Below, piece by piece: positions 27,307 to 36,635 of a stretch of 58,988 bases of DNA. The notes under the pieces are model-generated. The model was not told the DNA's origin. It made no database searches and saw only the letters and a list, made by a program, of their open reading frames with translations. Each line of letters begins with the position of its first letter. Within the stretch, counting starts at the first letter, position 1. Source of the DNA: Lachnospiraceae bacterium (GTDB lineage: Bacteria; Bacillota; Clostridia; Lachnospirales; Lachnospiraceae); NCBI GenBank assembly GCA_009911035.1, contig QXWO01000008.1, positions 1-58,988 on the forward strand, read 5' to 3'. A program made the position numbers and the translations under genes.

Positions 27307-28407
27307 TCATTTTTCCACATATGCATTACATGCTTCAATCACCATCGCCGCTTCCTCATCCGTCATCTCCGGAAACAGTGGCAGCGTCACACAATGAGAC
27401 GCCAGATATTCCGCATTAGGGCAGTCCCCCTCCTGATACCCCAGATTCTGGTATGCTTTCTGCAAATGACAGGGTACCGGATAATGCTTATTGCACTCCA
27501 TCCCCTTTTCCTCCATATAGGCAATGAAATCATCGGGTTCCGCCACTGTAATGACAAATAAATGGAATACCGGGTCCGTGTTGGCTGGATGAACCTGCAT
27601 GGTAAGGCGTGGATTAGTAATTTCACTGATATACCGTTTTCCAATCTCCCTGCGCCTTGCCGTCCACTCCGGAAGGTATTTAAGGCTGACGCTTAAAACA
27701 GCCCCCTGCAGACCTTCCAGACGATAATTGTATCCTACCACATCATGATAATATCGCACCCGACATCCCTGATTTTTTAAAGTGGTGATGGCATCAAAAT
27801 ATTCTTTCTTATAGCAGGTGACACTGCCGCCTTCCCCGAAAGCATAAAGATTCTTGCCCGGATAAAAGCTGAAGCATCCCAGTTCCCCAAGGCTCCCTGC
27901 CATTCTCCCCTCATAAAGTGCGCCGTGGGCCTGGGCACAGTCCTCCACCACGAAAAGTCCATGCCTGTCAGCAATCTCCTTAACCCTGCCAAATTCAAAG
28001 GGCTGGCCATATAAATGTACACCAAGAATGGCCTTCGTCTTATCTGTAATTTTCTCTTCGATTTTATCCGGGTCGATTTCCCAGGTATCCGCCGTACAAT
28101 CCACAAACACAGGAACGGCCCCCGTATAAGTCACTCCCCAGGCGGATGCAATATATGTATTTGCCGGAACGATCACCTCATCCCCCGGGCCGATCCCCAG
28201 CGCAAGCATGGCGCAGTGCAGTGCAGAGGTCCCGTTGTTTACCCCTGCCGCATAGGGCACCCCGCAATAAGCCGCAAACTCCTCGTCAAACTGGTCCGCA
28301 AACCTGCCGCCTGAAAAAGCCGTCTCCTCACAGACCGCTTCTATCGCTTCCAGATACTCCTTTTTATGTTTCTTATAATCCCTTGTCAAATCTATTCTTT
28401 TCAGCAT
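27307..28407 (-). CDS. DegT/DnrJ/EryC1/StrS sugar aminotransferase
   Basis: This 366-residue PLP enzyme of the sugar aminotransferase family has NNGTSALH near 57-64 (phosphate binding), VVEDCAQAHGA with Asp156 (pyridine N contact) and SFYPGKNLYAFGEGG with Lys185 as the Schiff-base lysine. It transfers an amino group from glutamate to a keto group of an NDP-sugar. I start at ATG 28407 (GGGGA 6 bases upstream); a 26-codon extension overlaps the GT2 gene. It belongs to the cluster 31.4-25.7 kb. The ketosugar maker for it is not obvious in the window, unless the rfbG product is shared. Confidence 0.85.
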   Translation of the reverse strand: MLKRIDLTRDYKKHKKEYLEAIEAVCEETAFSGGRFADQFDEEFAAYCGVPYAAGVNNGTSALHCAMLALGIGPGDEVIVPANTYIASAWGVTYTGAVPVFVDCTADTWEIDPDKIEEKITDKTKAILGVHLYGQPFEFGRVKEIADRHGLFVVEDCAQAHGALYEGRMAGSLGELGCFSFYPGKNLYAFGEGGSVTCYKKEYFDAITTLKNQGCRVRYYHDVVGYNYRLEGLQGAVLSVSLKYLPEWTARRREIGKRYISEITNPRLTMQVHPANTDPVFHLFVITVAEPDDFIAYMEEKGMECNKHYPVPCHLQKAYQNLGYQEGDCPNAEYLASHCVTLPLFPEMTDEEAAMVIEACNAYVEK

Positions 28408-28432
28408 TTTTCTTCCCCGCTTTTCTCCCAGA

Positions 28433-29215
28433 TCATTTACGCTCCGTCTGCCCTGCGCTCCGCGTCTTTCCCTTCTGTTTCCCATCTTCCAGCTTAAACG
28501 CCCGGCGCAGCCTGTGAATCTGTACCAGATAATTCTTAATGGTTTTCCATACCTTCACTGTGGTGTTGTAATCCTCCTGCCATTTCACCGGCATATCATA
28601 AATCACCACACCCATCCGTTCCGCCCGCAACAGAAATTCAATGGTATAAAACCACCCGTTGTCGTTGCCGCAAGCCGCCACAAGCCGCTCCGCCGTCTCC
28701 TTTCTTAAGAAAGTAAAACCGCAGACCGCATCTGTAGCTCTCATATGAAAAATAGCCTTTAACAGAAATACCAGCCCCATGGACGTTATCTTCCGGTACC
28801 ATTTCCGCCCTCTGGTATGTGACTTCTTACTGAAACGGGTTCCGTTTACATATTCCAGCCGCGGATTTTTGGCAAAAAGTTTGATCGTCCGCCCAAGGTA
28901 TCTGATATCCGTGGACAAATCTATATCCATATAGCCTACCAGCGCACTTTCATTCAGTTCAATTCCTTTCCTGAAAGCCACTCCCACCCCTCTTTCGCCC
29001 ACTCTCACGTAGGATACTTCGGGGTATTTTTCTGCCAGTGCTTTTCCAATCTCCGGCGTTTCATCGTCGGAGCCATTGTCCAGAATCGTCAGCTTAAAGG
29101 GGATAGACACATTCTTTTTCAGATATGCCATGGTTTTATCTATTCCCTTCCGGAGGCGCAGGCGCTCGTTCAGCACCGGAAACAAAAGATTGATTGAAAG
29201 TTCTTCCCTGCTCAT
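28433..29215 (-). CDS. Glycosyltransferase family 2, soluble
   Basis: This 260-residue GT-A fold protein has LLFPVLNE at the start, ILDNGSDDETPEIG (~44-57), and the metal-binding YMDIDLSTD (~94-102, DxD-like). A later CGFTFLRKETAERL and EFLLRAERMG pattern resembles dolichyl/polyprenyl-phosphate sugar synthases. There is no clear membrane anchor, but a hydrophobic stretch near 145-160 may dip into the membrane. It probably loads a sugar onto polyprenyl phosphate at the inner face. It overlaps the next GT2 gene's stop by 4 bases and continues to the aminotransferase gene. Confidence 0.8.
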   Translation of the reverse strand: MSREELSINLLFPVLNERLRLRKGIDKTMAYLKKNVSIPFKLTILDNGSDDETPEIGKALAEKYPEVSYVRVGERGVGVAFRKGIELNESALVGYMDIDLSTDIRYLGRTIKLFAKNPRLEYVNGTRFSKKSHTRGRKWYRKITSMGLVFLLKAIFHMRATDAVCGFTFLRKETAERLVAACGNDNGWFYTIEFLLRAERMGVVIYDMPVKWQEDYNTTVKVWKTIKNYLVQIHRLRRAFKLEDGKQKGKTRSAGQTERK

Positions 29216-30171
29216 CGTTTTACCACCTTTTCTATATCTGACACCAGATATCTCTGATGTTTAAAAATCAGACTCAGCATTACAGATAAATATTTTAAAA
29301 TAATCGTCAGGAGGGCAAACACACCGAAAAATCCAAGGGCAAGGAATCCCATGGTAGAAAGCCATCCTTCCACCGGTTTCGTATGATTAAAGATATCGGA
29401 AATGATATAAATCCCCATTCCCACCGTAAATAACAGGAAAACCCCACAGATAACCGCCGACACACGCTCAAGCACATTGGTAAAGTAAATAAAGGAATCC
29501 AGCGCCAGCGCCGTCCGCTCCGAAACCACCGTCTTATTCTTGATTCTCACATTCACGTCCTTACTGTGGTAATTGATCGTTGCCACTTTCAGCCCGCAGT
29601 TCATGTAAACGGCTTTCCGGTAAGGAATATACAGTCCCATGGATTTAATTCTGTTTATGGCCCTTCTGGATACAATGCGGAAAGTCTCCGGCCCAATCTT
29701 TACATTTCCCCGGCTGGTATTGTTATAAAGGGCATAAAATACTTTTGATGTAAGACGAAGTTTGCCCTTACTGCTTGCCGCCACTATATCATTTCCTTGA
29801 AGCAGGGTTTCATATACCTGTATAATCACTTCCGGTTCATAGTCCACAAAAATATCGTCAAATTCATAGACAAAATCCCCTATGGCAATATCCCTTCCGG
29901 CATTCATAGCACTTTCCAGCCCCTGAAAAAAACTCATGTGAACCACATTGATCATCACTTTAACCTGGTTTTTCTCCGCATACTCTTTGAGCAGATCTAC
30001 GGTTCCATCCTGGCTGGCATCATCCACACATACAATCTCAAACTGCTCAAAATGATCGGTGCACACCGGAATAACAGTGTCCAGAAAATATTTAAGATAC
30101 GCCGCCGCATCATGAAGATAAATTACCAGCGATATAAATTTTTTTTCTTTTTTTCCATTACTATTTCCCAT
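29212..30171 (-). CDS. Glycosyltransferase family 2 with two C-terminal membrane helices (GtrB-like)
   Basis: This 319-residue protein has a GT2 domain (IVCVDDASQDGTVDLL ~46-61, EFDD ~108) and two C-terminal membrane helices (~238-258 and ~272-297), the layout of GtrB/DPM-type enzymes that make polyprenyl-phosphate sugars for GT-C transferases. It overlaps the following GT2 gene by 4 bases. GGAGA precedes the ATG at 30171. The usual GtrB DxD is altered to DFVYEFDDIF, so donor preference is uncertain. Confidence 0.75.
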   Translation of the reverse strand: MGNSNGKKEKKFISLVIYLHDAAAYLKYFLDTVIPVCTDHFEQFEIVCVDDASQDGTVDLLKEYAEKNQVKVMINVVHMSFFQGLESAMNAGRDIAIGDFVYEFDDIFVDYEPEVIIQVYETLLQGNDIVAASSKGKLRLTSKVFYALYNNTSRGNVKIGPETFRIVSRRAINRIKSMGLYIPYRKAVYMNCGLKVATINYHSKDVNVRIKNKTVVSERTALALDSFIYFTNVLERVSAVICGVFLLFTVGMGIYIISDIFNHTKPVEGWLSTMGFLALGFFGVFALLTIILKYLSVMLSLIFKHQRYLVSDIEKVVKR

Positions 30172-30264
30172 TTGTCTTCTCCGCTTTTTATATCATGCCG
30201 CAGATGTTCCTCATACCAAAATGTATGATAATTCATTTCTTCAATCTGCACGTTCTAATGTGAA

Positions 30265-31404
30265 TCATAAAAACTCATCCAGGTCATATACCGTATTGAT
30301 CTTCCCGGACAGCACACTGACAAACTCCGGTTCCCTGCTTAAGACCCTGACAGCCGTAGGACGGGAGTCGTCCACCTCGGAGCTTTTTAAAATCGGCTTC
30401 ATAGAATACAGGGATTTTACATAAAAGTATCCATATTCCGGCTTCATATATTTGTCTGCCAGATGGGACATATAAGGCCACGCCGAATCCGGCTTGTGAG
30501 GACATGTGTTACAGTTTCCCAGATTTTCCGGCGTACAGTACGTATCCGGTCCAAGGTCCTTCTGACAGCTAAATACAGGCTGGGCCTCATAACTGGTCAC
30601 GTGGGGCGTAAATGTCACCGCCGTCAGAGAATGCAGTCCTGTTTTTCCAAAAGGCATAATGGAAAAAAACGGGCCGTCCATAACTGTAATTCCAATATCC
30701 TTAAGGGCTTTGGAAGGTTCGCACAGGATAATTTCACACAATTCATACTTGATATCAAATAATTCCTTCTGTATCCCTTCCACCTTTTCAATGATCTGGT
30801 TCACTGAGGCATAAGTTGCATTCAGCACATAAGGGGCTTCATAGCCTGCACCGTCTTCCAGCTCCACCAGAAATGTTTTTCCCTGCTTTACAATTTTACG
30901 GATGCGTACCTCAAACTTCATGTCAACACCAGGGCAGCCATCCAGCGCATCCTCATAAAACTTTTGCAGGATTTTAGCGTCATAAGTGTATTCTTCTGTG
31001 AGAAACGCGCCGTCACACATGCGCGGCTTAAAATACTTGGAAACAGCTTCTTCCTCACACTTAATCCCCGCCGCCCGGCAGAATTCCTGAAACTGGCCGG
31101 CGCTTGTCCATGAAAACTTATCCGAGGTGGCATAAATCTGGTCAAACTTATGGTGGATGCAAAAGCCAAAGTCCTCCACGAACCGCCGGAAATATCCCGC
31201 CGACTTCACCGCCGTTGTCAGACTCCTTGGATAATGATATCCCATATGAACCCTTGCCTGATTAATATAAGTAGCCCTTTCAAAAGGCCTGTCGTCATAT
31301 TCCAGCACCAGTACGCGCTGTCCCTTATCCGCACAGAACTTTGCCGCATATAAGCCGTACAGCCCGGCACCGATGATTATCTTATCATACTGCCTCATAT
31401 TCAT
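30265..31404 (-). CDS. FAD-dependent oxidoreductase (DAO-like)
   Basis: This 379-residue cytoplasmic flavoprotein has an N-terminal Rossmann motif GAGLYGLYAAKFCADKG (~11-27), then RVHMGYHYPRS as in DAO-family enzymes found in polysaccharide clusters. A Cys-rich stretch (CQKD...CTPENLGNCNTCPHKP, ~280-303) could bind metal. It is not a standard UDP-galactopyranose mutase, although the fold is related. It lies between a GT-C gene (11 bases away) and the GtrB-like GT2. Substrate unknown; a role in modifying a sugar or its lipid carrier is inferred from location only. Confidence 0.7.
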   Translation of the reverse strand: MNMRQYDKIIIGAGLYGLYAAKFCADKGQRVLVLEYDDRPFERATYINQARVHMGYHYPRSLTTAVKSAGYFRRFVEDFGFCIHHKFDQIYATSDKFSWTSAGQFQEFCRAAGIKCEEEAVSKYFKPRMCDGAFLTEEYTYDAKILQKFYEDALDGCPGVDMKFEVRIRKIVKQGKTFLVELEDGAGYEAPYVLNATYASVNQIIEKVEGIQKELFDIKYELCEIILCEPSKALKDIGITVMDGPFFSIMPFGKTGLHSLTAVTFTPHVTSYEAQPVFSCQKDLGPDTYCTPENLGNCNTCPHKPDSAWPYMSHLADKYMKPEYGYFYVKSLYSMKPILKSSEVDDSRPTAVRVLSREPEFVSVLSGKINTVYDLDEFL

Positions 31405-31415
31405 ACTCTTTCTTT

Positions 31416-32915
31416 TTACCGCTGTAATGGGATTTTATAAATAGTATATTCTTCCCCTCTGACCGTCTCCCCCGGGGTCTGATAAAGAATCTCGCATTTT
31501 CCAAGCTCCCCTTCTTCGTCAGACAGACAGGAATCTTCCGTGTTAAGCAGATAAATAAACTGTTTTTCAGGAAACTTTTGCTCCGCCCATGCCGTTAACT
31601 CCTTAAAGGTGGAGGACCGGTTTTGTTTTTCGCTCCAGTCGGCATAGGAAGTCCTCTCTCTGCTGCCTGCATAATAGAAATCATACCCATCCAAATAAGC
31701 CAGCACCGTTGAGGCAAAAGGTACATTTGCAGACACGATGACCGCATCCTTTGGGATATTCTCCTTAATATAGTCTGCCGCATGTACCCCATCCGAATAC
31801 ACACCATTCAGCGCATTGTCCAGACTGGAGGGTTCCTTATTCGAATTCCAGTTTAGGAACATACTCGCACTAAGCACCAACAGCAGTATCTGGAATCCTC
31901 CCAGCAAAACTTTGACGGCTTTATCCCCCGGGTACTTTTCTTCCCTCTGCTGATACCATACCCAGGCCGTCCACAAAAATACAAAGCATAGAGAAATAAA
32001 GTGCCAGATATGGAGCTGATAGACCACCGCGCTGAAAACCGCCTGAAAGAGAAAAGCCCCTGCCATCACCAGAAAGGCCCCTGCATCTTTCAAACACATG
32101 GAAACCAGCACTGCCATAAGAAAAAACAATGCCAAAAACACCAGACAGAAAGACTGGCCCCTTCCTGTCATTCTGATAAGAATGTGATAAGAGAAATTCT
32201 TTACTTCTCCTAAAAACTCTCCAATCCTAAAATCCCTGACCTGATATACCGGGGAATCTGACACCCGGTAAAACTGCGCAATCCATAAAAAGAGGCTGGC
32301 CAGGGGAATCCAGACGCCTTTCATCACATTTTTCACAGGAGTAAAGCTTCTCGCGCAAAAACCGCTGTATAAATTTTCCCACAGCCACATAAGGGAAATC
32401 ATCCCGGCGCTGACAATGGCAATGGTGTCAGCCTGCACCAGCAGCCCCAAAAGCAGCCCGTATAAGACACACCTTTCATTTCTTTTGGGATACAATAGCC
32501 CCAGCAACATTAAAATAAGGGCAATCAGACAGTAATTCCTTGCGATGTCCGCATAAAAATACGTAAAAACCGGGCTAAACAAACAAACTGCCTTGACAAG
32601 CACGCTGAAAGGAGTCTTCCAGACAAATATCCACGCAGTCACTGTCATGATTCCAAGACTTATGACACCAATCGTCTGAAAGGGCAGCCCCAGCTTTGCA
32701 AAGGGCATCACCAGTAAATACCACAGACAGGGATGCCCCTGATACCTGATCTCCCCAAATAGCTGCATGGGCGACAATTCCCCTGCCATCAGCCATACAT
32801 TTGCCTCATCGCGCCACTGTTCATGCCGCATGAGCAGTAATCCGTTAAAAACCACATATGCCACAAAAATCACTGCCAGAATTATGCGGTCTATCTTTTT
32901 TCTGTCACCAGTCAT
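31416..32915 (-). CDS. GT-C-like membrane glycosyltransferase
   Basis: This 499-residue protein has about ten membrane helices and a C-terminal outer domain (~375-499). The first outer loop contains HEQWRDEANVW (~29-39) with the acidic GT-C pattern, and FYADIARNY later. It is expected to transfer a sugar from polyprenyl phosphate on the outer face. ATG 32915 has GGGGA 5 bases upstream; 25 further codons are open but lack an RBS. It heads a set with the FAD oxidoreductase, two GT2 enzymes and the aminotransferase, which together could make, load and transfer one amino sugar. Confidence 0.7.
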   Translation of the reverse strand: MTGDRKKIDRIILAVIFVAYVVFNGLLLMRHEQWRDEANVWLMAGELSPMQLFGEIRYQGHPCLWYLLVMPFAKLGLPFQTIGVISLGIMTVTAWIFVWKTPFSVLVKAVCLFSPVFTYFYADIARNYCLIALILMLLGLLYPKRNERCVLYGLLLGLLVQADTIAIVSAGMISLMWLWENLYSGFCARSFTPVKNVMKGVWIPLASLFLWIAQFYRVSDSPVYQVRDFRIGEFLGEVKNFSYHILIRMTGRGQSFCLVFLALFFLMAVLVSMCLKDAGAFLVMAGAFLFQAVFSAVVYQLHIWHFISLCFVFLWTAWVWYQQREEKYPGDKAVKVLLGGFQILLLVLSASMFLNWNSNKEPSSLDNALNGVYSDGVHAADYIKENIPKDAVIVSANVPFASTVLAYLDGYDFYYAGSRERTSYADWSEKQNRSSTFKELTAWAEQKFPEKQFIYLLNTEDSCLSDEEGELGKCEILYQTPGETVRGEEYTIYKIPLQR

Positions 32916-32997
32916 TATTTTCCCCGATTGCTTTATCCATAAAAATATATCTTTTAAATGGTAGCACGATATAAGCCGCAGGTCAAGCATGGCAAAA

Positions 32998-33049
32998 GCG
33001 CATTCCCTCCGTTCACCTTAAACATAAACAGTGAAAAATGCGCCTTTTT
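32998..33049 (-). terminator. Possible bidirectional terminator between two leftward genes
   Basis: GCGCATT (32998-33004) and AATGCGC (33037-33043) form a 7-bp stem with a long loop. T-rich tracts lie on both outer sides. It lies 10 bases beyond the stop of the SGNH lipoprotein gene. Confidence 0.45.
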
Positions 33050-33057
33050 CCATTCTG

Positions 33058-34170
33058 CTAATTATTTTTTGTTTCCTCAATGCTAAGAATCAGCTTTGCC
33101 AGTTCCTCCGCATATAAATATCTTCCCTTCTCCGTAAGGTGAACCCCATCTTCCAGATACTGCTCCGCGCTATACCCGTCAATGCCAAGATCTTGATAGG
33201 CATTGAAGAATTCCGACTGTGTCTCCTTTGCCACATAATTGCAGGTTCCCTTATAGTCAAAAAGCGTCCCATTTCCAGTATTTACGGAATTCCCATCGCC
33301 AATCATCCATGTTCCGTCATAAAACTGGGCATAAGTAGGCGAGCATAAAATAACTGTTGCGTCCGGTGCAACCTCTCTTAAATTGGATACTGCATACCGT
33401 AAAGCCCCCGCATAAGTTTTTATATTGTAAATGTCATCCGGATCACTCTGGGCCACGCCCCTGAAAAAGTCATTGATCCCATATTCAACAACAAAATAAT
33501 CCGTCTGTGAGAAGTCAATATTGGGATTATCCAGTATTTCTTTTGTTTTAGAACCCGCAAAAATATCTGTAGGGATTTTACCCATCATAGCATTTACAAT
33601 GCCCACAAGGCTTCTGGAAGTCCATCTTGCAGATTCCCCGGATTCATCCGCTTCTATGGATGCGCTGGTTCCGCCAATAGCCAGATTATACGCATCTGCC
33701 TGACACTGTACAGATGTAAGGTAGGGAATCCCTGTGCCATCCCTGTTGTTGTCGAAAATACTATCTCCCAAAAAGACTATCTGCAATTCTCTGCCTGTGG
33801 GTTCGGTCTGGTCTTCCTCCGTAATAACCTGCTCCTGCTCCGGCTCTTTAAGCTTTATGTTTGATAAATCAACTCCCTCTTCCGGTGCTGGTGCTGACTC
33901 CGGATCCCGTTCCGCTGTTGGCTCTGGAATATCCTGCACATCTGCATTCTCCGCTTTCGCCTGCTGGTTTTCCGCCTCCATATTTTCTACCCTGCTGATA
34001 TCCTCTTTTTCCAGAATCTCTCCTGTTTCCGTTATCACTATATTATCCCCAGATGCATTTTCATCTGGCATTGCCTGCGCATCTTTGCGGCCGCAGCCCA
34101 TCACCATTACAGCCGCCATAATAGCCGTCAGCAGGATACCCGCCGTCCCTTTTTTACTCTTCTTTTTCAT
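33058..34170 (-). CDS. SGNH/GDSL hydrolase lipoprotein
   Basis: This 370-residue protein has a basic start, a hydrophobic segment and a lipobox-like VMVMGC with Cys26 as the probable lipidated residue. A Glu/Pro-rich linker (~35-125) is followed by an intact SGNH domain: FLGDSIF with Ser137, the GTSAS block, YGINDF, and DGVH (341-344). It should be an active surface esterase, for instance removing acyl groups from glycans. It is paralogous to the residue-depleted protein at 2193. GGAGAGGAG precedes the ATG at 34170. It is transcribed alone, between two terminators. Confidence 0.8.
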   Translation of the reverse strand: MKKKSKKGTAGILLTAIMAAVMVMGCGRKDAQAMPDENASGDNIVITETGEILEKEDISRVENMEAENQQAKAENADVQDIPEPTAERDPESAPAPEEGVDLSNIKLKEPEQEQVITEEDQTEPTGRELQIVFLGDSIFDNNRDGTGIPYLTSVQCQADAYNLAIGGTSASIEADESGESARWTSRSLVGIVNAMMGKIPTDIFAGSKTKEILDNPNIDFSQTDYFVVEYGINDFFRGVAQSDPDDIYNIKTYAGALRYAVSNLREVAPDATVILCSPTYAQFYDGTWMIGDGNSVNTGNGTLFDYKGTCNYVAKETQSEFFNAYQDLGIDGYSAEQYLEDGVHLTEKGRYLYAEELAKLILSIEETKNN

Positions 34171-34370
34171 GTAATAACTCCTCTCCAAACTCATTCAGCA
34201 TCACACAAATACTGTTTTAAATACACAATAGCATAACTTTTCCTAAAAAACATATTTCTATTTACATTTTAAGAAATTTTATACTATCCTTAAAAAAATC
34301 TTAATAACTACGTTCTCTTATCTTTATATATACCTGTTTATATTTTATTCATTTGTAAAATATATATGCC

Positions 34371-34406
34371 AAAAGCAGTTATCCTCCCCCGGAAAACTGC
34401 TTTTTT
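34371..34406 (-). terminator. Terminator after the epimerase gene
   Basis: AAAAGCAGTT and AACTGCTTTT form a stem around a C-rich loop. T residues lie on both sides, with the longer T run on the plus strand. It begins just past the stop codon at 34410 of the leftward gene. Confidence 0.6.
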
Positions 34407-34409
34407 ACA

Positions 34410-35408
34410 TTAACCAAAATGATAATAGTCCAAAAACCACTTTGTAAACCTTCCAAGTCCCTCTTCAATAGTTGTATCGGGTTTAAACCCAAAATCATTC
34501 ATCAGACCGCTTACATCGGCATAAGTCTGATAGACATCTCCCTTCTGCATAGGCAGGAACTCCTTTTTTGCTTCCCTGCCAAGGCACCTTTCCAGTGTTC
34601 CAATAAAGTCCATAAGCTTCACTGGGCTGTGGTTTCCAATGTTGTACAGTTTATAGAAAGCTCCCTTTTTATCCTTTGTGGGCGGATTGCACAGAATATT
34701 AAGAACCCCGGAAATGATATCATCGATATACGTGTAGTCCCGCAGCATATCACCATTATTGTATACCTGAATCGGCTCATCGGCCATAATCTTTTTGGCA
34801 AATTTAAAGTATGCCATATCCGGTCTTCCCATGGGTCCATACACCGTAAAAAACCGGAGCCCCGTTAAAGGAATCTGATATAGTCTGCTATAAGCGTAAG
34901 CCATAAGTTCATTGGATTTCTTAGTTGCTGCATACAGACTCTCCGGATGATCCACCTGGTCTTCTACCGCAAACGGAACTTTCTCATTTCCCCCATAAAC
35001 GGAGCTGGAAGATGCATACACCAGATGCTCCACGGGATAATGCCGGCATCCCTCCAGAATATTAAAAAATCCAAGAATATTCGACTCTATATAGGAATCC
35101 GGGTTGTCAATGCTGTATCTTACGCCTGCCTGTGCTGCCAGATTCACCACGATCCGGGGCTTGTGCTCTTTCAATATGTTCAGCACTGTTTCTTTGTCTG
35201 CAAGATTGCCTTTCACAAAAGTGAATTTGTCGTACTTGTTTAACACACACATCCGGGCTTCCTTTAAAGAAACCTCGTAATAATCGTTCAGATTATCAAG
35301 GCCAATTACTTCTGCGCCTTTATCCAGCAGTGCTTTTGCCAGATAAAAACCAATAAACCCGGCGCTTCCCGTTATGAAATATTTTTTTGTGACATCTAAT
35401 TGCTTCAT
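34410..35408 (-). CDS. NAD-dependent UDP-glucuronate 4-epimerase
   Basis: This 332-residue extended SDR has GSAGFIGFYLA (14-24) for NAD binding, DNLNDYYEVSLKEAR (38-52), which is characteristic of UDP-glucuronate 4-epimerases, a Ser-rich YASSSSVYG (131-139) and the catalytic Tyr159-x3-Lys163. It converts UDP-GlcA to UDP-GalA in the cytoplasm. UDP-glucose dehydrogenase, which makes UDP-GlcA, is encoded 1.2 kb away, so the two probably supply galacturonate to the polymer. GGGGA lies before the ATG at 35408. A promoter lies at 35457-35485 and a terminator follows, so it is a single-gene unit. Confidence 0.85.
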   Translation of the reverse strand: MKQLDVTKKYFITGSAGFIGFYLAKALLDKGAEVIGLDNLNDYYEVSLKEARMCVLNKYDKFTFVKGNLADKETVLNILKEHKPRIVVNLAAQAGVRYSIDNPDSYIESNILGFFNILEGCRHYPVEHLVYASSSSVYGGNEKVPFAVEDQVDHPESLYAATKKSNELMAYAYSRLYQIPLTGLRFFTVYGPMGRPDMAYFKFAKKIMADEPIQVYNNGDMLRDYTYIDDIISGVLNILCNPPTKDKKGAFYKLYNIGNHSPVKLMDFIGTLERCLGREAKKEFLPMQKGDVYQTYADVSGLMNDFGFKPDTTIEEGLGRFTKWFLDYYHFG

Positions 35409-35456
35409 TTTAAATCCCCGTTCCCACTTTTTAGAATAATTTTCCTCAATGTCCTT

Positions 35457-35485
35457 ATTTTATACTTACATTTTAATTTCGTCAA
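35457..35485 (-). promoter_or_regulatory. Promoter of the epimerase gene
   Basis: On the minus strand TTGACG (35480-35485) and TAAAAT (35457-35462) are separated by 17 bases. They lie 49 bases upstream of the ATG at 35408. Confidence 0.55.
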
Positions 35486-35524
35486 CATTCCCAAGCCCAA
35501 CTGAATGGAAATCATTTTCAAGCA

Positions 35525-35553
35525 TTGTCAAACGCTTCTTTCTCGTATATACT
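35525..35553 (+). promoter_or_regulatory. Promoter of the GtrB-like gene
   Basis: TTGTCA (35525-35530) and TATACT (35548-35553) have a 17-base spacer, about 90 bases upstream of the ATG at 35642. It is divergent from the epimerase promoter. Confidence 0.65.
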
Positions 35554-35641
35554 TAGGCTTGTAATATCAACACCCCCGCACAATCATCAGTTCTTACCAT
35601 ATTGGGTGCATTGCTGCGGGATATACAAGGAGTCTTCAAAT

Positions 35642-36568
35642 ATGTCTACAGGCAGAGAGCTATCCATCATCATCCCCTCATACAACGAGCAGGATAATAT
35701 ACAGCGCACTTTCCAAACGATAGATGAAATATTAACGCAGAATCACATTCCCTATGAAATCATTTTTGTGGATGACGGCTCAAAGGATCTTACCTTTACA
35801 CGGATTCAGGAATTGTCTTTACAGTCCGGGCAGGTAAAAGGAATTTCCTTCTCAAGAAATTTTGGAAAAGAAGCCGCAATTTTTGCGGGACTTGAAAGTG
35901 CCGGCGGCGCCTGCTGCCTGATCATGGACTGCGACCTCCAGCATCCCCCCCAGCTTATTCCTGAAATGTACCATCTCTGGCAGGAAGGCTATGAGGTGGT
36001 GGAAGGTATCAAGGCTTCCCGTGGAAAGGAAAATCTCCTCCATACTTTCAGCGCAAATACCTTTTACAGTCTAATCAGCAGGGCAACGGGTATTGATATG
36101 TCCCGGGCCTCTGACTTTAAGCTGCTGGACCGCAAAGCAATGGACGCACTCTTAATCATGCCGGAGCGGGCCCCCTTTTTCCGTGCCCTATCTTCCTGGG
36201 TAGGATTTAAGACCACTATCCTTCCGTTCGAAGTGCAGGAACGGGATATCGGCGTCTCCAAATGGTCCGTGTGGAGCCTCACCAAGTATGCCGTCCAGAA
36301 CATCACTTCCTTTTCCGGCGCCCCCATGCAGTTAGTCTCCCTGTTGGGCTTTATAATGTTTTTTGCCTCTGTCATACTGGGCATCCAGTCCCTGTACCGG
36401 TACTTTACAGGAACAGCACTGGAAGGATTTACAACCGTAATCTTATTACAGCTCATTATCGGCAGTGTCCTGATGATAAGCTTAGGGATCATCGGCCATT
36501 ATATATCCAGAATTTATGATGAGATAAAGGCCCGGCCGCGGTATATCATAAGCAAAAGATGCGGTTAG
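35642..36568 (+). CDS. GtrB-like polyprenyl-phosphate glycosyltransferase (GT2)
   Basis: This 308-residue protein has a GT-A domain with IIIPSYNEQDNI, FVDDGSKDLTF, the metal-binding MDCDLQHPPQLI, and SRATGIDMSRASDFKLLDRKA. Two C-terminal membrane helices follow (~228-252 and ~265-290). This is the classic layout of GtrB/DPM enzymes, which attach glucose, galactose or another sugar to undecaprenyl phosphate for outer-face transfer. It stands alone on the plus strand with its own promoter. AAGGAG lies 9 bases before the ATG at 35642; 39 open codons upstream lie over the promoter and are rejected. No GtrA flippase gene adjoins; the small EamA/SMR pair might serve. Confidence 0.85.
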   Translation: MSTGRELSIIIPSYNEQDNIQRTFQTIDEILTQNHIPYEIIFVDDGSKDLTFTRIQELSLQSGQVKGISFSRNFGKEAAIFAGLESAGGACCLIMDCDLQHPPQLIPEMYHLWQEGYEVVEGIKASRGKENLLHTFSANTFYSLISRATGIDMSRASDFKLLDRKAMDALLIMPERAPFFRALSSWVGFKTTILPFEVQERDIGVSKWSVWSLTKYAVQNITSFSGAPMQLVSLLGFIMFFASVILGIQSLYRYFTGTALEGFTTVILLQLIIGSVLMISLGIIGHYISRIYDEIKARPRYIISKRCG

Positions 36569-36593
36569 AGGAATACAGAATCCTTCTAACCGC
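36561..36593. terminator. Inverted repeat between convergent genes, possible terminator
   Basis: GCGGTTAGA (overlapping the stop of the GT2 gene) and TCTAACCGC form a 9-bp perfect stem. There is no good T tract on either side, so termination here is only probable from position. Confidence 0.4.
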
Positions 36594-36635
36594 CAAATTA
36601 GTTTCAATGTCCTGCGGAAAAGCAGCCATTATCTT